A stretch of 64,000 nt of DNA, from positions 2,170,001 through 2,234,000 of the forward strand of contig OZ024844.1 in assembly GCA_964017145.1 (NCBI GenBank). The letters run 5' to 3'. Source of the DNA: Agrocybe praecox. Its lineage: Eukaryota; Basidiomycota; Agaricomycetes; Agaricales; Agrocybaceae. Position numbers and translations under genes: made by a program. Below the pieces are notes generated by a model. The model saw only the letters and a program-made list of their open reading frames with translations. It did no database searches and was not told where the DNA came from. This document shows positions 55,865 to 64,000 of the stretch, in pieces. How positions within the stretch are numbered: the first letter of the stretch is position 1; each line of letters opens with the position of its first letter.

Positions 55865-58707
55865 CTAAGAAATGCGCGAACGTTTTGACTCTTAAAAAAA
55901 AGCATTAGTAATTACGGCGAATCCCTGAATTTAGTAACAGTGTACCGCACCAGGTGAACTCGGAGGTGACCAATGGTCATCATGCTCTTCAGAGTCTTCA
56001 CCTCCGTTTTCAAATTCGTCGAAACTCCGTTTGGAGGCTTTGCTCGATAATGTAACAGAGCTATGGTTTGAGTGGGCCAATTCATTATCATGATCCTCGT
56101 CCCAAGTCGCTTCGGGATCAAATTCTCCGTCATAATCACCTTCCCAAGGAATTGTGAAAGTCAAAGGATCTATTTCGGAGACTTGGTTCTCGTTTTGTTG
56201 TCCAAAATCTTGGGCAGGGTCTTCGGCATCTTCTGTATGTAAATGGGAAACTGCTGTTCGTTTATTAGTCGTCTAGTCATGAAGGGAAGAATAAGAAAAA
56301 AACTTGCCACTTGTGAATAATTCCTGTCGCAAATTGTCAGTTGGGAAGACACCAGATTCCATTATGTCTTCAGAAGATTTTAGAACTGTTATTTGTTTTG
56401 AATAAAAAGATCGGATTGATTTTAAAATGTGCCGCATACCGGTATCATTGCTTTGATCTTCAGAGTGAACTTGTTCCTGTTTCTCTGGTTCGTGTTCGAC
56501 GTTTTCCTCGCTTTCTCCTATGGAGAAGTGTTAGTATACAATTCGTTTAAACATCCCAAACATGTAATCACCTTGAACGTCTTCAGGAACTTCCTGGACA
56601 TTGTCTGCTTCATGTGTATTTTCATATGGACTAGGCATTTTATCTGGGACATCATCCTCCTCCGCAACTTCAAATCTCTCCCCATCCTCTGGATATTCTT
56701 CCAAAGATTCCAGACTGATGACATTGCCTTCATCGTCAAGGACTGCATTATCATCATTGCCGGTCGAAGCATGATCAGAAATGACGCTTTCTCCGTGTGT
56801 AGAAGCTTGGTTTTCAGAAGTTTCGTGAGCAAAATCGCGCTCAAGAAATTCTCCCGAGTCTTCTTCTGAGAGTTCTGCGGGAAGAGGATGCAGTGCATTT
56901 TCCTCTGAGTCCTCCTCGCTTTCGCCATGCAGTAATACGGCTTCGGTTTCCCCGGCTTCTTCCTTGTAATTATGTTCCTCCTCGAGATCGTTTGCGGAAG
57001 CTTGCTGCTCTTCAAGATCGTTTATAGAAGCTTGCTCTCCTTCAAGATTTCTAGTCTCGACATGGTGGTTATCGACATGTGAATTGTTGGAATTGTTGGC
57101 ATGTATCAGAGTCCCTGCATCTTATCACATAATGAGCTGCGATGCTAAAGATATGTTAAATGGCACTTACCGCTACTTTGCGAGCCCTTCGATTCTTCAT
57201 TGTCTTGCTGAGTTTCTGCCGGTCCTTCTTCTTCATGCGCTACGGGTGCAGTATCTGCAGCTGGTTCATCGAGTGTTAGTCGACTGACATGTTCTTGCAG
57301 ATACTGATAACGGGTGATAAACCGTGGCACGGAAGAATACAATCTCATGCGCAGAAGTCCGCTTATTCCAGAGACATCGTGAAGGACATTGAGATCATGA
57401 AGAGTTACTTCACGAGAGTATATATTATCCTAAATCACGACGATTAGAATTATAAAACGCATAGAAGCCGAATAACAACAAACCTCGCTGAGAGTTAGTT
57501 CTAGGTCGACAGCTTCCAAAACTAGCTCACTTTCCGACGTTCCAAGATGTGCTTGGATAAAAGTGTCTTCTCGTAGAGCATCAAAAACGCTTGAAAGTGG
57601 TTCGTAATATAACGTAGGCAAGTGACGAAGAAATACCCGTTCATTCACACCGTCTGGCTCAGAAGATGGTTTGGACTCTTCGGAAGTGTTGAATAGAGAG
57701 TAATCAAACTGGTCTTCGGAAACAAGAGACAAAAGGACAGGCGGTGGCGGGTCAATGTAAACACCCTCTGATATTTCATGTGGATCACCCGATGTATTGG
57801 CAGAAGGAGAATGTGGAGCCACATCTGTCTGATCATGATGTTCCCGGTCTTGAGCAACAAGAATATGAAGAGGACTTTCTTCGCTTTCTACTACAAGTTG
57901 CTGGGCGTTATGATCTGTAGCAGGCTCTCGAATAGGGTATTCAAGGGCGACTTCCTCTTCGTATTCTGCGGGATTAGAAGTTGTTTCTGTTGTGCCATTG
58001 AACTCCTGAGGTCCCATGACAGAATGGTGATCCATATCCAAATGCTGCGCGTGTTCCTCGTCGACCGCATGTTCAGCGACAGTTTCTGGGAAATGCGATG
58101 ACGCTGCCTGGGTCACTGATATTTCATGGGATTCATATAACGAAGCTGGTTCCTCGGCTACGGAAATGGCCTCTTCAGTAGAAGCGTTGGTTTCTCCCTC
58201 TATCGTGGTGTCCGAGGGCTGAAAGGGTTCGGGTAAAGTGGTAGTTAAGTTTTGGGAAGGAGAGGGATGCGTGTGCGGCCCTTCGTGTTCGATAGACCCT
58301 ATAAAATGAGGAGTGTCATCTTGCACTGTTGCAAAGGTCGTCATAGAAGGTGTGTGTGCTAAAGAGGCGTCATGAACTTCTACATCCAAGGTCTCTTCTC
58401 TGGATCCACTGTATAATTCGTCATCTTGCATTTCGTATTCATCATTGTCGTGGTCATGAAAGAGCTCCATATCGACTTCAATATCGGTAATGGCATTTTC
58501 TTCGACATAATTATCTGCTGTCATTGGGAGTATGTCCTCCTCGTTTTTTGTATCGGAAAAATTTTCTGGCTTGAAAACAGGGCCATCTTCCTCCATTTTC
58601 GACTCGTCTGGAAACCACTGATCAGAAGAAGAAGGATGCATTTGAATGTCATGGTCGGTAGGATAATCGAGCATCGCCATGTCGTACGTTTCCAGCATCG
58701 CAGACAT
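55865..58707 (-). CDS. Large acidic, mostly disordered protein with C-terminal NLS
   Basis: Exon 1 (58707 to about 57484) encodes about 400 residues that are rich in Glu, Asp, Ser and His with little hydrophobic content. A more ordered segment begins at HLPTLYYEPLSSVFDALRED, then ELVLEAVDLELTLSEDNIYS, HDLNVLHDVSGISGLLRMRL, RFITRYQYLQEHVSRLTLDE. Several short acidic exons follow, including a tandem decapeptide (EQASINDLEE/QQASANDLEE, about 56979-57038). The last exons have FTIPWEGDYDGEFDPEATWD, KASKRSFDEFENG and, after an intron with a TACTAAT branch site, ESKRSRIS. The central conserved patch and the basic tail suggest a nuclear regulatory protein seen only in basidiomycetes, but I cannot name it. 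It shares a 300-bp divergent promoter with the next gene. Confidence 0.7.
56979..57038 (-). repeat. Tandem 30-nt coding repeat, two copies
   Basis: Two 30-nt units in the acidic protein gene encode EQASINDLEE and QQASANDLEE. They differ at several bases, so the duplication is not brand-new, and a partial third copy may follow. Confidence 0.55.
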
Positions 58708-59007
58708 AGCGTAAGTATGCGTATATGGTAAGGCTGCTGAAAGTTGCTCTCGCGCTGAGTGGCAGCCGTTTCAATCCAGCCACTGTCCGTCACAAATATG
58801 TTACAAACTTGTGACTGGGTTTACTTGGTTGCGGCGTTCAGGTCACGTTATTTGCGCGACAGTTCAGGTTAACCGCGGCGCGTGCGACTTGCAGGTAAAT
58901 AACGCTTGGACCTGTGCTGCTGCCTGCAAGATTAGGCCGTAAATTATTCTCTTCGCTCCCCAGCTTATAAACGTTTTTCTTCCAAAATAAATATCATACA
59001 TTCAAAA
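58708..59007. promoter_or_regulatory. Divergent region: acidic protein and coiled-coil protein
   Basis: A 300-bp spacer with TATAAA at 58966-58971, 37-42 nt before the plus-strand ATG at 59008, and a GC-rich stretch (58840-58900) near the middle. Confidence 0.45.
58966..58971 (+). promoter_or_regulatory. TATA box of the coiled-coil protein gene
   Basis: TATAAA, 37-42 nt upstream of the ATG at 59008. Confidence 0.4.
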
Positions 59008-59850
59008 ATGGAAACTCGGGAAGACCTTCCTCGCGTGTCCGTAGGCTCAGTGCAAGATTGGCAAAAAGTACAGTCTAGCTACAAGGAAGCTGCATTATCC
59101 CAGCTGCAAGAGCGTATTGCTATCTCTAAATCTCTAACTCAAGAGAAAGACGCAATACAGGCGCATATCGATCATGTCAGTCCATTTTATACATACCTAC
59201 TTTGTTCACAATTCGAGGTCATTTCTAGTTCATTGACAGAACCTTCAATCTTGCACAATCCAACCTCCGCGTAAATGGGACCAATTTTGAATCTATAGAC
59301 GCAACTGGGCGAGGTATGTTCTATTTTGTATATTACACGGACGTCCTAAATCTTTCAACACGAACCAAACAGAAACGGACCTATTCGATGAGACTCTGGA
59401 CAGGCGTATATGGTCTTTGGCCGATACGAGGCTGCAATGGCACAAGAGGATAGCAGAAAGAAGGCGCACTACCCCAAAAGAGGTCGAAGGAACTATATCT
59501 GAATTGCTTGAGCGCCATCGGGATCTCGACGCGATACTCTTACCTGTTGGATCTGAAGAGGTACCTGAGGAAGACCCTATGACAAAGGATGGCAGTATGT
59601 TATCATCGCTTCAAACATTTACAATTCTGCTTATACTCTGTCGCTGCAGTTTCACGTCAAAAAGATGTTGAAAGTGTACTTCAAAAAACCTTTGCTTTAG
59701 TGAATGAGCTTGATCAAGTAAGTTTTATATTCTCTCTTTTAAACAGTTAAGGTGAACCGCCTACGCAATTGCCAGACTATTGTCAGCCAACAAGAACGAG
59801 GAGAGAGAGTTAGGGATGTGGTGATCCAGGTGAAGTCGTTGAAACCATGA
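59008..59850 (+). CDS. Small coiled-coil protein, possible Mis14/Nsl1-type kinetochore subunit
   Basis: Five exons give about 190 aa. The N-terminus METREDLPRVSVGSVQDWQK leads to a helical stretch (YKEAALSQLQERIAISKSLT), RTFNLAQSNLRVNGTNFESI, then DLFDETLDRRIWSLADTRLQ with WHKRIAERRRTTPKEVEGTI and a C-terminal helix (VESVLQKTFALVNELDQ then VRDVVIQVKSLKP). The pattern of a 'RVSVGSVQDWQ' entry, an alpha-helical core and a short C-terminal helix resembles MIND-complex subunits such as Mis14/Nsl1, but this rests on overall shape and a weak motif, so the name is tentative. For the first intron the nearer AG (TTTCTAG) keeps the frame; the later one gives a stop. It converges on GAR1. Confidence 0.7.
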
Positions 59851-59984
59851 TCCTACTCCGATGCAATATATGTAATATGTAACTTTATATGATATGTACT
59901 TTCAATGCATCAAGGTTGAGTGCACGCGCGATCCATGCAATCGAAAGCGACAAGGAATGATATTTTTTATAAAACTCAGCTAAG

Positions 59985-60848
59985 TTATGATCCTCGAAAT
60001 CCTCCTCCACGACCACCAAATCCTCCGCGACCACCAAACCCTCCACGACCACCTCCACCTCCACCACGACTAAATCCTCCACCACGACTGCTACCTCCCT
60101 GGAAACCGCCTCCTCGACCGCCAGAAAAGCCACCTCTTGGACCGCCTCTGGCTCCCCCTCGTTGGAATCCTCTTCCAGGTGCGCCACGGCCTCCACCACG
60201 GCCACCAGGACCACCACGGGCTCGTTCTATCAATATCAGAGGAAAATTAGCATGCATAAATTTAGAGGAAACGCGGCATAAATTTACTTGTGACACCTTA
60301 AAAAGTTATCAAGTATGTAAGTGGTGGTTTGTTGAATATAAGGATAATCATAAACATACCTCCAGCAACCTTGGGTTTAGGCAAGAATCGTTCAATAGGG
60401 AGAAGCTTGTCTCCCCCAATGTACACTTTGTCACCCTTTTTAAAACTGCTTGCTACCATCCCTTCTCCCATTTTTATTGAAAAATATACTTCATTGATAG
60501 GACCCAAAATTTCATCGACTTTTCCGATCACAGACTTGTTCTGTAGATATATTGGGGCATTGAAGTAGGGAACCTTGTCTGGAAGTAACGACGAGCAAAA
60601 CATTTCATCCTCAACCGCGTGGATGAAAGTGCCCATCTCTGTAGGAGGCTGGTGAGCATTGCGTATCTTATTTGCAAGAAATACATACCAAGTACTTGGT
60701 CTGGGGGACCCATATCTCTTTGCTGGAAACCTCCCCTACCACCACCACGTCCTATGTATGATGTTATTGGGCAGGAAAAGATTGTGCATTAGAAGATAGA
60801 CTAACCTCCTCCTCCACGACCAAATCCTCTTGAACCTCCGCGACTCAT
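59985..60848 (-). CDS. GAR1: H/ACA snoRNP protein GAR1
   Basis: About 200 aa in several exons. A short RGG-rich start ([14 protein letters not shown]) precedes [20 protein letters not shown]. The Gar1 core runs through [40 protein letters not shown], then [26 protein letters not shown] and an RGG/Phe-Gly repeat tail of about 80 residues end the protein. Gar1 binds Cbf5 in H/ACA snoRNPs, guiding rRNA pseudouridylation in the nucleolus. On the opposite strand the repeat tail yields a long Pro-rich open frame, which is an artefact. The acceptor before EMGTF is the distal AG (CTACAG). Confidence 0.93.
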
Positions 60849-61262
60849 GTTTTTGATATGATATAGGGATAGTAATGAATTGAAAAGCAAGGGTTTTGAT
60901 GACTTTCTTGCCTGGCAAGGATTGCCGGTTAACGTAGACAGTAACTCGCTCGTAAAGTAAAAACATTTTGTGAAGACTGTCTTGATTGGATGATCTATAT
61001 TATGTAATCGTACCCACTGAATGCGACGCCGCCGCCAAGTCTGAAATTACATGCATGGTATCGTTATTCACAAGTTGTTCATACAATCGTTTGATTTTGC
61101 CTTTAGATATTCACCGAGAAAAATTACAGTCGAAATACAGTACAGACCTCAAAGAGTTATGAGTACTATGTATAGCATGCGTAGTTTGTAAATTATTTCA
61201 TTAAGATTACAATCAACGTTTGTAAAATGAGACTGATGTACCAGAAATTCAAGAAGTGTCTA
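60849..61262. other. 414-bp gap: GAR1 promoter and 3' flank of the PHD gene
   Basis: Both neighbours are on the minus strand. The sequence is AT-rich in the right half and holds no ORF, repeat or RNA gene that I can support. Confidence 0.4.
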
Positions 61263-63980
61263 TTAACGTCTTGTCGGGGAGTCTAGATGCACCAAAGTCG
61301 GTGAGGCAACAGAGCTATTTGAGACGTTGAGGTTACTGAGGCGCGGTAGGCGAATTTTGAAGGACGGTGTAATGGCGAGAGAAGAGGTATTGCGTTGCAC
61401 AGAAGCGGTCGGCGTGCCGTTTTGATTACCAGCATTCAGTTGACCCGGACGAATAGGAGTTCGAACAATTTTCCTGGCATCTTTCTCAACTTTATCTTTC
61501 TTGTCATCTTTTCCATTGCCTTTCAAACCCGGCATGTTTTCACCTTCTGGCACGTCTTCATCCCGTGTCTTACGCTTCCTACCTCGTTTTTCTCTTTTGT
61601 CTTTGAAAGTCCCATCAGTTTCTTTTGGCTTCATTTGACGCGGTGCACGAGTTGATCGAGGAGTCTGACGGAATCGATAAGTTTTGCGCTCTCATTGAAA
61701 GGAAAGTGCAGCGACTTGCCTTCGACACCCCGCTTGAGGATGCCACTGAAATTTCAGACAAGGGTGTACTCATAAAGGATGGACTGTCAACTTCTTCCAA
61801 CTAGAACACGGTCAATATTTTAAACAAAGCGACGCGTAACTGGGCTCCGGACCTTAACATTGACCGTCTTTCCTTTGGGCGGATTCACTACCGCGGGTGT
61901 GCCATTAGCAGAGTCCCTGCTCAAATCCTCTGCCTGAAGAACGGGATGTTCAGTGAGAGATGACCATATTGAAGGATATTCTTACTCGTGATGATACAGT
62001 TGCTGGCGTGTCATTGTGATTGTTTCGACTCCTGGATCGGAGTTCTCGAGTACTCGCTTCCGGAAGAGCTTGAGACGTCCGTCTTTTTCGTAAAGTAGAT
62101 ATGGTGACACCTGATGGAGGTTTCGCAGGCTTGGCCTGACGTGCAGCAGGTTCTTTCCCACCAATGATGCCTGTATCTAGGCGTAATGGGTACTAGTGCA
62201 TAGTTAGCAAAGCAAAGCGAAATGGCTAACGTAGTAGAAGGATCGTGCCTTTCTTGGTCTTCCGACCTTGTTCTTCACCACTGGGGGTCTCAGTGGTTCA
62301 AGTTCGGTCTGTACAGAGTGGCTGATAATTTTCTTTTCCGGTTGAATGCTTTTACGAGTGTCCTCGAACTTTCGTGCATGGGAGAGATTGCATAACATCT
62401 AGAAAGTAAATTTATAGTTAAATAGCGAAATCTTTATATTTGGTTCTCTCTTACTTGCGCTGCTGCCAGGGGATCAAGCTCGGCAGTGGACAAGGGCGGA
62501 GAAATGATATCATCTGAATCATCCAATGAACTCAGAGAAGTAAGAGGAGATGACATCCCTGAAGCACTATCAACGTCCCTGGAATTTTGTCAGCACCGCG
62601 ATCTTGTGTTGGTTCGAGGAGAGATACTGACTTGGTAATATGCTCTTCCCATTTGTTTAGCTTATTCCAAAAGTCGAGTACGATAACACGCTCTGGAACT
62701 CTATATCGACGTCCATTGATAAGGACTTCATCTACTGCGACTGTTGGCTTGACTGAGGTTGAAGATGGAAGTTCGGAGTGAATAACTTCTATGTTGCCAT
62801 TGTTGAATTGCCGTGGTTTTGTGATCTCTATAGGAGTGCTCTGATTTTTTGGAACTCGTCGCTTGAGTGGCTGGAAATTTCACCTAAGACACCACCTGCA
62901 TAACATCGAATGAGATTGAACATACCATCGCTCGTTCAGCATGATTCGGACACATCCATTTCTTGTTCAGTGGTGGAAGCGTCAGGAGTGGTGGATCGAC
63001 ACAATCCATGTGCCAATGGAGATTACAATAATCACACGATACGATGCCTTTCCAGGCATCCCCTGCGCTTTCCCCAACATCGGATCGTCGAGCTCTTTTC
63101 GACGCAGTAGGCCCATCAGCGGAAAGGCTGTTCGGAAGCGCAGACATCCCACAATGATAGCAAAGAACAGCATTGCTATTTCTATCACGGAGACGATATG
63201 GATCCCGCTCTTCTAGCTGACCATGACGACTGAAATGATGTTAGACAAAGAAACAACATCACAGAGATTGCTATTTACTTTAGACGGGGAGGTTTGATTT
63301 CTGAACCATCGACATAATTGCCCTTCGGACCAGTTGCAACTAATTCGATTCTGTGAGCCCGAAAAATGCGGAAAAAGTCGAAATTATGACGAACCGTCTT
63401 TGAAGAAAGTTCTTATATCTTCAGGGAGTTGGAACTCTACAGGATTCGATATCTGCAATTGGTGTATAAGGGGGGACAAAAGTGAATGAGGGGGTTTACG
63501 AGGAGGATGCTGTATCATGAATGACAGTAAGTCGCAGGAATGAGCTGTGGAAATGATAATGTGACCACCTTGCGAGCCACACACGTGGAACAGAACCACC
63601 GAGCGTCCCCATCATCATCTACATTTTCCATTGGAGGGTCCAGGCACCAGAAGTGAAAGGCTTTAGGGCATCCATCGCAATACACTAATGAGCCGTATGA
63701 GCGACAGGAAGAGCAATGATCTTCGTTATTAAGCTTATAGGCAGAGTGAGAAGAAATGTACGGGGACTGAGTGAAAAAAATCACTCACAAGGTTACTGGG
63801 TGGCTCTGGGGTGAGCAGTGAAAGGGCCTTGGGTTCTTCTTTGACTCGAAGCGGGGGCGAGTCTACTTCTTTCGCTTTGCCCTTGTCCTTTCTTTTCGCT
63901 TTGCCGTTATTGTTCGAGGTTTGGGACTCTAGAAGGTTGGTAGATGAAGTTGACCGTGAAAGCGAAGGCTCTTTATCCAT
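61263..63980 (-). CDS. Double PHD-finger protein, Rco1/PHF12-like
   Basis: PHD1: HCSSCRSYGSLVYCDGCPKA followed by FHFWCLDPPME and WFCSTC, a full C4HC3 finger. A linker with LLSPLIHQLQISNPVEFQLP and GNYVDGSEIKPPRLNRHGQL follows. PHD2: LCYHCG, then ISCDYC-type text (GIVSCDYCNLHWHMDCVDPP) and KKWMCPNH, again C4HC3. The C-terminal third is basic and disordered with VPERVIVLDFWNKLNKWEE, a GRPRKAR AT-hook-like motif and LPRLSNLNVSN. Two PHDs with a Sin3-binding type linker are typical of Rco1 in the Rpd3S histone deacetylase complex and of animal PHF12. The ATG at 63980 may not be the true start: the frame stays open to the window edge (reading SPTAV before it), so the gene may be cut. Confidence 0.82.
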
Positions 63981-64000
63981 AACTGCAGTTGGGGAATCTG

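Noticed and set aside
59920..60480. 186-codon Pro-rich plus-strand frame
   Set aside because: It is the antisense of the GAR1 RGG repeats; the Pro runs come from reversed Gly codons.
1..64000. Transposons, CRISPR arrays, viral integrations, biosynthetic clusters
   Set aside because: No terminal repeats, transposase or reverse-transcriptase motifs, regular spacers, or PKS/NRPS/terpene-synthase domains were seen on either strand.

Overview
The window reads as nuclear DNA of a filamentous basidiomycete, most likely an agaric (Agaricomycetes). The signs are: almost every gene is cut by several 50-65 nt GT-AG introns, genes are packed at about one per 2.2 kb on both strands, and the families include a Cys-rich mushroom-type metallothionein, a TM-type cytochrome b561 and KRSRIS-type nuclear tails. 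Introns were placed by eye, by requiring GT/GC donors, AG acceptors, typical length and a conserved reading frame. For the metallothionein, SYF1, SSF1, CYC3, nitronate monooxygenase, LigB dioxygenase, TFB3, PRE6, YSA1-like and 7-TM genes I summed the exon lengths and each total was divisible by three. I saw no rRNA, convincing tRNA, transposon, CRISPR array, viral remnant or resistance/toxin gene.

Layout. 1-2.4 kb: 5' end of a Q/P-rich protein (minus), a three-exon 34-aa metallothionein (plus), and BET4, the Rab geranylgeranyltransferase alpha subunit (minus). 2.7-9.4 kb: splicing factor SYF1 (plus), an unrecognised Trp-rich protein (minus), Brix-domain ribosome assembly factor SSF1 (plus), cytochrome c haem lyase CYC3 (minus). 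9.5-18.5 kb: nitronate monooxygenase (plus), a WD40 propeller protein, a PKA catalytic subunit and a LigB-type ring-opening dioxygenase (all minus), then TFIIH/CAK subunit TFB3 (plus). 18.7-30.8 kb: C78 deubiquitinase Mug105/ZUP1 (minus), proteasome alpha4 PRE6 (plus), condensin subunit CND3/YCG1 (minus), a 5'-nucleotidase family phosphoesterase (plus), a small Gly-zipper membrane protein (minus). 31-41.3 kb: an extended SDR, a 3-hydroxyisobutyrate dehydrogenase and 25S rRNA methyltransferase BMT2 (minus), 60S assembly factor SDA1 (plus), a polytopic membrane protein (minus), a YSA1-like Nudix hydrolase (plus). 41.4-64 kb: FACT subunit SPT16 and RNA polymerase III subunit RPC82 (minus), a cytochrome b561-like protein (plus), the Arf-GEF GEA/GBF1 and a large acidic nuclear-looking protein (minus), a small coiled-coil protein (plus), snoRNP protein GAR1 and a double-PHD Rco1/PHF12-like protein running off the right edge (minus).

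Most genes are housekeeping and nuclear: splicing, TFIIH, condensin, FACT, Pol III and chromatin reading. Four (SSF1, BMT2, SDA1, GAR1) act in ribosome biogenesis, and BMT2 and SDA1 share one short divergent promoter. Nothing here forms a biosynthetic or defence cluster. The most notable signals are the metallothionein hidden by its short exons, at least seven well-supported GC-AG introns, several micro-exons (3, 12, 14, 19 nt), and promoter motifs such as paired CACGTG sites and a B-box-like element beside a Pol III subunit gene.
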